Origin: Phycisphaerae bacterium
GTDB lineage: Bacteria; Planctomycetota; Phycisphaerae; Sedimentisphaerales; Anaerobacaceae
Direction: 5' to 3'
Length of the DNA stretch: 64,000 nucleotides
Assembly (NCBI GenBank): GCA_017993835.1
Contig: JAGOLX010000016.1
Coordinates: 1-64,000 of the forward strand
Shown here: piece by piece, positions 26,452 through 34,972 of the stretch
Layout: every line of letters begins with the position of its first letter
Position numbering within the stretch: position 1 is the stretch's first letter
Made by a program: the position numbers and the translations under genes
The notes under the pieces: generated by a model
Database searches by the model: none
Seen by the model: the letters and a program-made list of their open reading frames with translations, nothing else
Told to the model about the DNA's origin: nothing

Positions 26452-26744
26452 TGTGATCCTCCTTCTACGCCTTGCGAGTTTGTTGCTTGCGATCCGTGTT
26501 CTGACAACTTTGTGGCGTGGATCCAACGTGGATGACAATCAGGCCGAAGTGTTTTTTCGGAGCGGGCATCACCTCCTTCCTCGAACGCGGCATGATTTCG
26601 CACGCGACGGGATTGAGCCGTCACTGTTCGTCTCGAACACACATTGCAGGATTCTCCGTTCCCGCACGGCGCAAACATACCATCGAGCCTCTGCGGGCAC
26701 TCTGCACACCGACCACAACGGGCAAATCGTGAAATACCGGACCA
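26452..26744 (-). promoter_or_regulatory. Long 5' leader of the PA14 gene
   Basis: About 290 bases separate the predicted transcript start from the ATG at 26451. On the minus strand it holds a possible CCCGCA/TGCGGG stem (26692-26697 with 26661-26666), a GTTCG/CGAAC hairpin followed by GACGGCTC, and then GGAAGGAGGTG (complement of 26570-26580). The last element is a perfect anti-16S match 119 bases before the start and separate from the gene's own ribosome site. Leaders of the genes ending at 29032 and 58831 have a similar plan. A structured regulatory RNA is possible. Confidence 0.45.
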
Positions 26745-26750
26745 GACTCC

Positions 26751-26779
26751 TGTATAACATATCGTCGTTTCGGCGTCAA
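26751..26779 (-). promoter_or_regulatory. Promoter of the PA14 gene
   Basis: Minus-strand TTGACG (complement of 26774-26779), 17 bases, TATACA (complement of 26751-26756). The -10 is preceded by CGATATGT. The promoter at 32481-32509 has the same boxes, the same spacing and CGATATGG at the same place. Confidence 0.75.
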
Positions 26780-27033
26780 GACTCAAACGACGATTCTCCA
26801 GTCCGAGAAGAAAGAGGGTGGATCCAATCCGCGTGGCGGTCTCGTCCCGTGGCCGGCGGGGGGCCTGATCCGGTGATTGTGGAGAGATTTGGCCTTGCAC
26901 GAGGGTGTCCGGGGTGGTATGCTGAGGTCGGATGCCGGATTTTGTGGGACGGATGATTTCAGTCATAGGGTCTCCTGTGGCCAGATCGAAGCGACACACA
27001 AGACGCAGGCAGGAATCGGGAGCGGAGTGGCCG

Positions 27034-28884
27034 ATGTCCAGGGGCGGTCCGAAGGTTTCGGATCACGGTCGCGGTCTGGGCAGGTTGACCGGGCGGCGGC
27101 TGTGGATTGTGCGACTTGTGGTGGTATTCGCCTCACCGGTGGTGTTCCTCCTGCTCCTGGAGGGCGTTTTGACCCTGCTGGCCGTGGGGTATCCGACCTC
27201 GTTCTTCGTCCGGAGCGAACGGTCCGGCTACCTGACGACGAACAGCCATTTCGGTTGGCACTACCAGCAGGAAACGCTCTCTGAACCCCAGCCGTGCCTG
27301 ATCCCCATCGAGAAGCCCCCGGGCGGCATCCGCGTCTTCGTTCTGGGGGAATCCGCCGCGATGGGTACGCCGGACCCGTCCTTTGGCTTCGCCCGAATCC
27401 TGGAGGTCATGCTGCGCCATTGTGTCCCCGACCGTTCCATTGAGGTCGTCAACGCCGCGATGCGAGGCATCAACTCACACGTCATTGCAGGAATTTCCGG
27501 GGATTGCGCCGCCCTCGACCCCGACCTGTTTGTTGTATACGTCGGGAACAACGAATTCAACGGGCTCTACGGCCCCAAGACTTCGCTGAGCTTCCTGGGT
27601 AAATACCCGACTTGGATTCCAGTGTTTCATTTCGCCAAACAAACTCGCACGGGTCAGCTCCTCCGCAAGCTGTTTGGCGCCAATCCGGAGGCTCGCCAGG
27701 CCCGGCGAGGGCATCGGGATCGGGAGTACTTCGAGGATCGTCGCACCGCGTTCGACGATCCGCAGCGGGCGTACGTGTACCGCAACTTCTCTGCGAATCT
27801 GGATCGGATTGTTCGCAGCGGGCTCCAGGCCGGGGCCGGTGTGATTGTCTCGACGGTGGCGGTCAATCTGCGGGACTGCCCTCCGCTGGGTTCCCTGCAC
27901 CGCGGGGACTGGACCCCGTCCCGGCAGGAACAGTGGGATCGGCTGTACCGGGAGGGCGTGCGTCTCGAGACCGCCGGCGACAGGGAGCAGGCCGCGTGTC
28001 GCTATCGGGAGGCGATGGAGATCGACGACCACCATGCGGAACTCCACTTCCGCATGGCTCGCTGCCAGCTCGCGCTCGGCGAGCGGGGGGCGGCCGAGCG
28101 GGAGTTCGCCCTCGCGAGGGACTGGGACGCCATGCAATTCCGCGCGGACGGCCGGATCAACGAGATCATCCGTCAGGTTGCCACCGGGACGGCCCGACTG
28201 GTGGAAACGGACAAGGCCATGGCCGAAAGCGGTCTGTGTCGGGATGGAATCCCCGGCGGCGAGTTCTTCTATGAGCACGTACACCTGCGTTTTCCGGGGG
28301 ACTACGAGGTGGCTCGCGCGATGCTGCCGACGATCTTCGAATGCCTGCGTCAGCGGGGTGTGTCGCAGGCCGGATCGGGGGAGATTCCCACCAGCGGGCA
28401 GTGCGCCAAAGAGCTGGCCTTCACGCCGTGGGACGAGGTGAACACCGCCGCGGCCATGGCGAAGTTCACGGCGAATCCGCCTTTCACTGGGCAGCTCGAC
28501 CACGCCGAGCGGCAGGCACAGGCCGAGAAGGACATCGCGGCCGTCATGGCTCGCGTCGATGAACGATTTGTCGAGGAGGTGATTCAGGCCTATCAGCAGG
28601 CCATTGCCGCCAGGCCCGAGGACTGGGTCTTGCAGTACAATCTCGGCACGTTTCTGCACCAGCTCCAGCGGTTCCAGGCGGCTGCGGTCTGCTTTGATCT
28701 GGTCGTGCAGACCCTTCCCGATTTCGCCCCGTTCCACGTCCTGCTGGGCCAGGCGCTGGGTCAGGCCGGCCTGCAGGATCGGGCGGCCACCCGGTTCCGC
28801 GAGGCCCTCAAACGCGATCCAGGCTGCAAGCCGGCTCGCGAGGGGCTGGCCTGGGCAGGGGGACGCCAAAGAAGGGGTCGCTGA
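27034..28884 (+). CDS. Membrane SGNH-hydrolase-like protein with TPR repeats
   Basis: 616 residues. GGAG 8 bases upstream supports ATG 27034 over two earlier in-frame ATGs. A basic N-terminus and one membrane helix (VVVFASPVVFLLLLEGVLTL) anchor it. An SGNH/GDSL-like domain follows: VFVLGESAAMGTP holds the block I Ser (GES in place of GDS), and YVGNNEFNG gives block III. EFFYEHVHLRFPGDY (about 443) supplies the DxxH-like His region, with Glu at the Asp position. TPR helices are seen near residues 317-360 and again at the C-terminus (about 525-610). Such fused proteins may act on surface polysaccharide acyl groups; the substrate is unknown. Confidence 0.75.
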   Translation: MSRGGPKVSDHGRGLGRLTGRRLWIVRLVVVFASPVVFLLLLEGVLTLLAVGYPTSFFVRSERSGYLTTNSHFGWHYQQETLSEPQPCLIPIEKPPGGIRVFVLGESAAMGTPDPSFGFARILEVMLRHCVPDRSIEVVNAAMRGINSHVIAGISGDCAALDPDLFVVYVGNNEFNGLYGPKTSLSFLGKYPTWIPVFHFAKQTRTGQLLRKLFGANPEARQARRGHRDREYFEDRRTAFDDPQRAYVYRNFSANLDRIVRSGLQAGAGVIVSTVAVNLRDCPPLGSLHRGDWTPSRQEQWDRLYREGVRLETAGDREQAACRYREAMEIDDHHAELHFRMARCQLALGERGAAEREFALARDWDAMQFRADGRINEIIRQVATGTARLVETDKAMAESGLCRDGIPGGEFFYEHVHLRFPGDYEVARAMLPTIFECLRQRGVSQAGSGEIPTSGQCAKELAFTPWDEVNTAAAMAKFTANPPFTGQLDHAERQAQAEKDIAAVMARVDERFVEEVIQAYQQAIAARPEDWVLQYNLGTFLHQLQRFQAAAVCFDLVVQTLPDFAPFHVLLGQALGQAGLQDRAATRFREALKRDPGCKPAREGLAWAGGRQRRGR

Positions 28885-28944
28885 GAAGTCGGCCTGCACC
28901 AAGGGGAGACCGGGCGCCTCGCCGGCTTGATTCGGCAAAAGAAC

Positions 28945-28976
28945 CGGGGCCTGCATCCCGTTGGATACAGGCCCCG
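28945..28976. terminator. Terminator hairpin between convergent genes
   Basis: CGGGGCCTG (28945-28953) pairs with CAGGCCCCG (28968-28976) across a 14-base loop, between the SGNH/TPR gene (plus) and the large surface-protein gene (minus). It could serve both. Confidence 0.6.
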
Positions 28977-29031
28977 AGTTCATTCCGCGATGTGCTGCGA
29001 ATCGCGAGTCATCGCTGTACGCCGCAGCGTT

Positions 29032-32000
29032 TTACGGCTTGATGACGCGGATATCGTCGAAGTACACCGTGCCCGTTCCGCCCGCGGTTGGGCTGGGCCG
29101 ATTGCCGATTCCGATCGCGAGCGACTTGATCGCGGTGACCTTCACCCCGCCTGCGGTGATGTCGCTCAGCGGGATCAGCCACTGCTGCCACTCGCACCGT
29201 CCGGTCGCCATGAGGTCCGGGCACAACAGCGTCACGCTCTTGGAGTTGTCCTTGGCGGTCAGGTAGATGCGTTCGACCGAGTTGCCTTCCACCTGAGTGC
29301 TGCTGATGTCCATAGTCGTCCAGGCGCCGGTGACGTTGCCGGTCGTGGTGATATCGGAGAACGAGGCGCCGGTCACGATGGCCGCGTCATGGCTGGTCAC
29401 GGCCAAACCGATCAGAACGGGATCGGTCATAGTAATCGTCTGGGCTGTGCCCAACTGGGTCCAGGTGGTCCCGTCCGGTGAAATGTACCCGGAGAAGCTG
29501 TTGCCGATCCGCTCGACCTTCACCCAGTAGGGGAACGTCGCGGTCATACCGACACTAGCGGCATCCGCATTACTGGATGCGGCTGCGGCCGTAGGTCGCC
29601 ACTGGAAGCTGGCGCCGTTGCCGTCCAAGGCGCTCTTGGCCATCATGGCATTCACCGCACTGACCGCGGTGCTCTGGCGGATCATGACGCCGGCCTTGGC
29701 CCACGTGTTGCTCTGATACAGGCTGTTGACGCGTGCCACGATCGAACCGTTGCCGTTGAGCGTCTTGTAGGCGAAGCGGAAGGCGTCGGAGACGTCCCAG
29801 ATGTCGGCGCCGATGCCGTTCATGAGGATCTCGCCGTCGGTGCTCTGGGCGAAAGACGGCGCGATGCCGCGGAAGAACACCGAGATGGTGTTGGCCTCAT
29901 GTGCGGATAGGTCCTGGGCGGAGGCGAAGGACATCGTGGCTTCCGAATAGTAGGGCGAGCCCGTGTTGTTATACAAGAGGGGCATCGACTGTTTGCCGCC
30001 ATGAATGATGGTGGTCTCGCCGAACGTCCCGTAGGCGGAGTCGATGTAGCCGACCTGCGAACCGCTGCTCTTGTCCAGATAGCCGTCGAGCCAGGCGTCG
30101 TAGATCCGGTTGTCGTCGTCGTTGTAGCTCTCGAAGCCATCGATGAGGAGGAAGTTGGCCGTAGTGAACGACCAGACGTTGCCCTTCCAGGTCTCCGAGG
30201 CGCCGACTTCATCGACACGCCAGTAGTAGGTCTTGTTCCAGTCCAGATTGCCGGCGTCGAACGTGGTTCCGGACTGCTTGCCCATGAACAACGGGCTGGA
30301 GGTGTCGGCGGTGGCCACCGCGTTAGCGTCCTCGCCGAAGTAGACCTCGTGTTGCTCGGCCTGCTCGCCGGCCTCCCAGCTCAGCGCTCCGTCCTGCACG
30401 ACATCGACGACGCCGTTCGCAGGAGTCGGGCCGAAGGACTGCAAGGGCTTGAGGGCGAACATGTCCACGTAGTCGCTCGTGATGATCTCGCGAGCGTCGA
30501 TTCCCGGGCCCTGCCAGGCGGCCGACGTGCTGTCGCCGCCGTCGCCTTCCTTGCCGATGACCATGAAGAAGTACTTCTCACCGGCAGTCAGCGCGATCTC
30601 GCTGGACTTCTGCGCTGCGGTGGCGTTGCCGCCTGTGTTGTCGAAGTCACGCGCGGCGGTGTAGCCGATGACGCTGGCCACCACGGTGGCGTTCGCGGGG
30701 TTGGCATCGGTGCTCAGCCAGAACTCCTGGTAGTCATCGCCGGCCACCCAGAACGTGTAGTTTCCGGTCTCCGGCGGCTTGAGCCATCCCCAGTACCGCT
30801 GGCCGTAGTAGTTGGCCCAGTCCACCGCGCTGTCGACCGAGTCGACGTACTCCGCATGGTCCGGGCTGTTCGGATAGCGGGCATTGCCGGTCAGGGCGCT
30901 GATCGCGGTGCCGCTGATGTTCAGCCAGTACTCATACATGATCTTGTTGGCGGGGCCGGCGTCACATGTGGTGAAACTCCAGACGTTGCCGGGCAGCACC
31001 GCGGCGCCTGTCGACGTGTCCACACGCCAGTAGTAGGTGGTGGAGGCGCGAAGGGCGCCCGTGTTGAATTCCGAGTCTTTGACGGCGCCCTGATCCACCG
31101 AGGCGGCTCCTTCGGCCACCGCGTCGGCATCCATCCCGAAGTACATGTGCTCGCTGACAAAGTCCTTGCCCGGCACCCAGGTGAGGATCAGGCCGGGCAT
31201 CTGGTTCGTGGCGCCGTTGGCCGGGGTGGGCGCGAAGGCGATGAGCGCCTGTGCCGTGAAGCTCCAGACCTCGCCGGGGCGGACGGTGCCGTCGGCCTCG
31301 ATCTCGTCGACCTTCCAGTAGTAGGTCTGGCCCGGCTCGAAGGCGCCCGCGGCATAGTAGTAGAAGGCCGCTGTCTGACGACCGATCAAGGGCGGATTCG
31401 GATCGGTCCCGAAGTAGAAGTCATGCCACACAGCCGTGGCGCCCTTGGTCCACTGTATCACGGGCATGACCACGTTGATCGCGCCATCGGCCGGACTGGG
31501 GTTCTTGGCGCCGAGCATGGGCTCCGGATCCCGCAGCCAGGGGGCCAGGTACTTGCCTGCGACGACGACTGGGCCGGCGCCGATGCCGGGGCCGCCCCAG
31601 GCGACGCTGATGGTGCCGCCGCCGGTGCCGTCGTTCATGATGGTTTCGACGTAGTACCGTTTGCCGGCCGTCAGGGGGATCGCCGCCGACTTGAATCGGG
31701 TGCCCGGCGAGCCCGTCGTGCCTGCGAAGTTCTGGTAGTCCATCCAGCCGTCGACGGCACAGATTTCCACCATGTTGGCGGGGGATTCATCGGTGCTCAG
31801 CCAGACGATGCTGTAGTCGTCGCTGGCAACCCAGAACGTGTAGTCGCCTGTCTGCGGCGGGTAGATGTATCCGCGACTGCGGCAGCCCCAGTAGTCCTCG
31901 CCGCCGTCCGGGCGGTCCCACGCGGTCGCCCAGTAGCTCTTGTGCGGGTTGTCCGGGTAATCCGCGAACGACTGCAACGTGGCGATAGACGTGATGGAAC

Positions 32001-32115
32001 TGTCGAACCATTCTTCGAACAGGATGTTGCCTTTGCCGATGTCGGCAGCGGCCGCAAGGCCCGCCGACCCTGCGACCACGAGGGCCACGATGAGATAAAA
32101 CGATCTTTTGCCCAT
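29032..32115 (-). CDS. Large secreted modular surface protein (two PA14-like, three FN3-like, LamG-like insert)
   Basis: 1027 residues with a signal peptide ending near AGLAAAADI; AGGAGG precedes the ATG. The order is: PA14-like domain (about 27-195); two FN3-like repeats with YYWKVDE and YYWRVDT (205-290, 295-385); a second PA14-like domain (390-555, KPPETGNYTFWVAGDDYQEF); and a third FN3-like repeat (560-652). The shared C-terminal beta domain (657-757 and 945-1027) is interrupted at about 758-943. The insert is a concanavalin/LamG-like domain resembling DUF1349 (AFRFAYKTLNGNGSIVARVN, YWVKVERIGNSFSGYISPDG). Probably extracellular and carbohydrate-binding. Its module set is shared with the genes ending at 24814, 43681 and 58831. 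Confidence 0.85.
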   Translation of the reverse strand: MGKRSFYLIVALVVAGSAGLAAAADIGKGNILFEEWFDSSITSIATLQSFADYPDNPHKSYWATAWDRPDGGEDYWGCRSRGYIYPPQTGDYTFWVASDDYSIVWLSTDESPANMVEICAVDGWMDYQNFAGTTGSPGTRFKSAAIPLTAGKRYYVETIMNDGTGGGTISVAWGGPGIGAGPVVVAGKYLAPWLRDPEPMLGAKNPSPADGAINVVMPVIQWTKGATAVWHDFYFGTDPNPPLIGRQTAAFYYYAAGAFEPGQTYYWKVDEIEADGTVRPGEVWSFTAQALIAFAPTPANGATNQMPGLILTWVPGKDFVSEHMYFGMDADAVAEGAASVDQGAVKDSEFNTGALRASTTYYWRVDTSTGAAVLPGNVWSFTTCDAGPANKIMYEYWLNISGTAISALTGNARYPNSPDHAEYVDSVDSAVDWANYYGQRYWGWLKPPETGNYTFWVAGDDYQEFWLSTDANPANATVVASVIGYTAARDFDNTGGNATAAQKSSEIALTAGEKYFFMVIGKEGDGGDSTSAAWQGPGIDAREIITSDYVDMFALKPLQSFGPTPANGVVDVVQDGALSWEAGEQAEQHEVYFGEDANAVATADTSSPLFMGKQSGTTFDAGNLDWNKTYYWRVDEVGASETWKGNVWSFTTANFLLIDGFESYNDDDNRIYDAWLDGYLDKSSGSQVGYIDSAYGTFGETTIIHGGKQSMPLLYNNTGSPYYSEATMSFASAQDLSAHEANTISVFFRGIAPSFAQSTDGEILMNGIGADIWDVSDAFRFAYKTLNGNGSIVARVNSLYQSNTWAKAGVMIRQSTAVSAVNAMMAKSALDGNGASFQWRPTAAAASSNADAASVGMTATFPYWVKVERIGNSFSGYISPDGTTWTQLGTAQTITMTDPVLIGLAVTSHDAAIVTGASFSDITTTGNVTGAWTTMDISSTQVEGNSVERIYLTAKDNSKSVTLLCPDLMATGRCEWQQWLIPLSDITAGGVKVTAIKSLAIGIGNRPSPTAGGTGTVYFDDIRVIKP

Positions 32116-32474
32116 GATGCTCCTCCTTCTGAGGAAGTGGAAATGTACGTGCCGGCCACACACCAGACACACGAGGTTCTCGCCCGCAACCCACGGATCT
32201 GAGGGTTGCGCCCGGCGAGTTGCATCGTCACGCGATTGTCGCAGAGGATGCCACAGGTCCCCTCGGGACCCCAATTGTGGGAGATATCCGGAGCGTGCCA
32301 CCTCCTTTCTGCAAACACCGCTCACTCTGGTCCCATGCAGAATGGCCGAGCCGTTTCTGTTGGTGTGGAACGCCCACACAGGGAACCCTTCTCCCTATCC
32401 GAAAGCTCCACCGATCGTTCGAACCGGGCCCAGATCGTCCCCGGTCAGAGACCATCCTTCCATCACGTCGGCCA
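32116..32474 (-). promoter_or_regulatory. Long structured 5' leader of the large surface-protein gene
   Basis: About 360 bases lie between the predicted transcript start and the ATG. On the minus strand a GTGTGG/CCACAC hairpin is followed by AACGGCTC, then GAAAGGAGGTG (complement of 32299-32309), 184 bases before the start codon. A very stable stem-loop follows (complement of 32179-32219: CTCGCC and CGCAACCC arms, 10-base loop). The gene's own ribosome site lies further on. Compare the leaders at 26452 and 60814. Confidence 0.45.
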
Positions 32475-32480
32475 TCCCAG

Positions 32481-32509
32481 TGTATACCATATCGGCAGTC
32501 CAGCGTCAA
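32481..32509 (-). promoter_or_regulatory. Promoter of the large surface-protein gene
   Basis: Minus-strand TTGACG (complement of 32504-32509), 17 bases, TATACA (complement of 32481-32486). It is nearly identical to the promoter at 26751-26779. Confidence 0.75.
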
Positions 32510-32583
32510 GGCTTTGGCGGTTATTTCGGACCTCGGCGGCGTCGCCCGGGCGGACAGAATCGGCTCGGGATGCCGGTCGCAGG

Positions 32584-32612
32584 TTGCACAGGAGCCGGTT
32601 CTCGCGGATAAT
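32584..32612 (+). promoter_or_regulatory. Promoter of the PIG-L deacetylase gene
   Basis: TTGCAC at 32584-32589, 17 bases, GATAAT at 32607-32612. The start codon lies 83 bases past the -10. Confidence 0.55.
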
Positions 32613-32694
32613 ATCCCCTCTGCCACGACGGGCATTGCGTTTTTTTGCGGAACGAGGAATCCACGGGATTCCGCAGTAGTGAAGGAGACCGACG

Positions 32695-33645
32695 ATGAGA
32701 TCTTCCAGAGGCAGGGCCGACACATCAACGATCCGGCTGATCATGGTTGTCGGGGTGCTGGTTTCTCTGAGCTTGGCCGGGCGTTGTCCCGCCGCGGACG
32801 GCCCCCAGGACGGCAAGCTGCGCATCATCGTGTTCGGGGCGCACCCGGACGACTGCGAACTGAAGGCCGCGGGGACCGCCGCACTGTGGGCGGCCCAGGG
32901 GCACCATGTGAAGTTCGTCTCGGTGACGAATGGGGACATCGGGCACGCTGAAATGGCCGGCGGCGAGCTGGCCCAGCGTCGCACGGCCGAGGTCCGCGAG
33001 GCCGCCAGGATACTCGGGATCGAGACGGAGGTTCTCGATATCCATGACGGCGAGCTGCTGCCCACCCTGGAGAATCGCAAGCAGTTCGTTCGTCTGATCC
33101 GCCAGTGGAAGGCGGATATCGTGATGGGCCATCGTCCCAACGACTACCACCCGGACCACCGATACGTGGGGGTCCTGATGCAGGACGCCGCCTACATGGT
33201 GACGGTGCGCTTCTTCTGTCCCGATGTGCCCCAGTTGGCGAAGAATCCCGTGTTCCTGTATCTGGCGGACAACTTCCAGAAACCGAATCCCTTCGTGCCG
33301 GACGTGGTGGTGGCCACTGACGCGGTGATCTCGAAGAAGCTGGACGCCATCTGGAAGCTGGAATCGCAGATCGAGTCGACGTGGGCGACCGGCAACTTCG
33401 AGAGCATCGTCCCGATCCCGCAGGACCCGCAGGGGCGCGAGGAACGCCGCAAGCAGGTCAACGAGCGAATCGCTCAGCGGGACAAGAACATCGCCCAGAA
33501 GTGTCGCGGCAAGCTGATCGAGATCTACGGCGACGAGAAGGGCAAGCAGGTTCAGCACGCCGAAGCGTTCGAGCTCTGCGAGTACGGCCGTCGGCCCTCG
33601 CCGGAGGAATTGAGGAAGCTGTTCCCGATCGCAGTCGAGAAGTAG
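32695..33645 (+). CDS. Exported PIG-L-family deacetylase
   Basis: Zinc-dependent N-deacetylase of 316 residues. AAGGAG lies 8 bases before the ATG. A signal peptide (LIMVVGVLVSLSLAGRCPA) indicates export. The LmbE/PIG-L zinc motifs are AHPDDCE (near residue 49) and HPDH (near 145), and RPNDYHPDHRYVG is typical. Family members remove acetyl groups from N-acetylglucosamine-type sugars; an exported one beside carbohydrate-binding surface proteins fits glycan breakdown. The C-terminal part (about 230-316) is charged and helical. It is convergent with the TerB gene 27 bases away. Confidence 0.9.
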   Translation: MRSSRGRADTSTIRLIMVVGVLVSLSLAGRCPAADGPQDGKLRIIVFGAHPDDCELKAAGTAALWAAQGHHVKFVSVTNGDIGHAEMAGGELAQRRTAEVREAARILGIETEVLDIHDGELLPTLENRKQFVRLIRQWKADIVMGHRPNDYHPDHRYVGVLMQDAAYMVTVRFFCPDVPQLAKNPVFLYLADNFQKPNPFVPDVVVATDAVISKKLDAIWKLESQIESTWATGNFESIVPIPQDPQGREERRKQVNERIAQRDKNIAQKCRGKLIEIYGDEKGKQVQHAEAFELCEYGRRPSPEELRKLFPIAVEK

Positions 33646-33672
33646 CGTGGGGTGGGCGAGCCCGCCGCGGGG

Positions 33673-34944
33673 CTACCCGCGTGTCTTGACGCCGACGTAT
33701 TGCGTCCGGGCTTCGCCGAGGAGCTTGAGCATCTGATCGGCCTGGCGGCGGATCGATGGGTCCGTGCTGATGACCCGCGAGCTCCACTTGGCGTACTCGC
33801 GGTTCAACTGCACGCGGGCCTCGTCCTGGCTCATCGTCTCGGTCACGCCGAGGATCATCTCAGCGTCGTGGCCCTGGTGCATCTCGACGGGCAGGATCTT
33901 CTCCGCCATGACTCGAAGCCTGGCGCGGTCGATCTGGAACCAGTCGGAGAGCTGCTTGAGCAGTTGGAACTCCGCGGAGGACACCTGTCCTTTGGCGGCT
34001 GCGACGCGCAGGCACAAGTCGAGAATTTCGATCCGCCCGATGAGCGGGGCGATCTCGACGATCTCGCTGCAGATCGGCTCTACATTGAGAGTCCCGCCGT
34101 GGCGGAAGAAGTTCGCGGTCTTCTGCAGGGCGCGTTCCAGTTCCAGCCTGGCGCCGGCCGAGGCGTCCGCGGACCCGAAGTTGGTCTTGGCCCAGGCGCA
34201 GATCACGTTGACCTCCGGATCGAGCAGGTGCCCGTTGGCCGCGCCAACGCTGAAGGCCAGCCCGACCGCGAGGGTCTTGGCCCGCTGGATGTTGTCCTCG
34301 ACGTCGAGGTATCCGGTTTCCGTGTTCTCATAGGTGACGAGGCAGTCGGACTCGGCGAGGCACTCGCCGGTCTGACGGGAGGCGACCGCTACGGCGCATC
34401 GGAGTTGTCGCTGGCCCCCGCGAGGCAGAACGAACCAGTCCGGCGAGATCTGACCCACCGCCGTCCAGTCTTCGAGCACCGTCGTCTGGCGGCACAGCCT
34501 CCCCATGTCGCACCGGTGGCGGAAATGGGAGGAGGGATTCAGCGGGCCGTGCTTGGGACGGTTCAGGATCGGCAGGGATTCGGTCTCGTTGTCGGTCACG
34601 TCCTGGATTGTCACGTGCAGCTCGACCTCGTGTGCGTCGGCCGGGGCCTGGATGGTGCCGCAGGTATCGATCACGATGACCGACTTCCAGGACTCTCCGT
34701 CCGGCTGGCGGCCGATTCTCGCGCGGCAGTTGAACGCGTTGAGGTCCACGGGCCGACACAGTTCAGGGGGCACCTGGGATGCGCCGCGACCGGCTGCGAG
34801 CTTGCTGACCTGGTCCCAGGCCTTGCCGATTCGGGCGCCGGCGGCCGCCGGCAACTGCGGGGCCTTGCTCGAACGCAGACGCTTCAGAGCGCTGCGGTAC
34901 GCGTTCTTGACCGTCCGAATGATCTTGCTCAGTGCTGCCTGCAT
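33673..34944 (-). CDS. TerB-domain protein with degenerate J-like C-terminus
   Basis: 423 residues, no signal peptide. After a basic, Ala-rich N-terminus (1-60), residues about 68-205 look like an all-beta domain with many Cys. Residues about 215-350 form a TerB-like helical domain (LAVGLAFSVGAANGHLLDPE, LCLRVAAAKGQVSSAEFQLL). The end (360-416) follows the J-domain plan of DjlA-type proteins: ILGV, then DEARVQLNREYAKW, then QMLKLLGEAR. The HPD tripeptide that triggers Hsp70 ATPase is missing (SSRV stands there). It lies 28 bases after the Hsp70 gene, so it probably acts as that protein's co-chaperone. TerB and the J-like end are recognised by eye only. Confidence 0.65.
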   Translation of the reverse strand: MQAALSKIIRTVKNAYRSALKRLRSSKAPQLPAAAGARIGKAWDQVSKLAAGRGASQVPPELCRPVDLNAFNCRARIGRQPDGESWKSVIVIDTCGTIQAPADAHEVELHVTIQDVTDNETESLPILNRPKHGPLNPSSHFRHRCDMGRLCRQTTVLEDWTAVGQISPDWFVLPRGGQRQLRCAVAVASRQTGECLAESDCLVTYENTETGYLDVEDNIQRAKTLAVGLAFSVGAANGHLLDPEVNVICAWAKTNFGSADASAGARLELERALQKTANFFRHGGTLNVEPICSEIVEIAPLIGRIEILDLCLRVAAAKGQVSSAEFQLLKQLSDWFQIDRARLRVMAEKILPVEMHQGHDAEMILGVTETMSQDEARVQLNREYAKWSSRVISTDPSIRRQADQMLKLLGEARTQYVGVKTRG

Positions 34945-34972
34945 AGGTCCAGCCTGTTTCCTGGGGACAGAC

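Noticed and set aside
26468-26572. A 34-codon leader peptide beginning at the ATG right after AAGGAGGTG in the PA14 leader
   Set aside because: The ATG is only 2 bases after the SD-like sequence, and the equivalent positions in the two sister leaders give no similar peptide.
30001-32202. A 733-codon open frame antisense to the large surface-protein gene
   Set aside because: A shadow of the PA14/FN3 protein; no start signal and no known domain.
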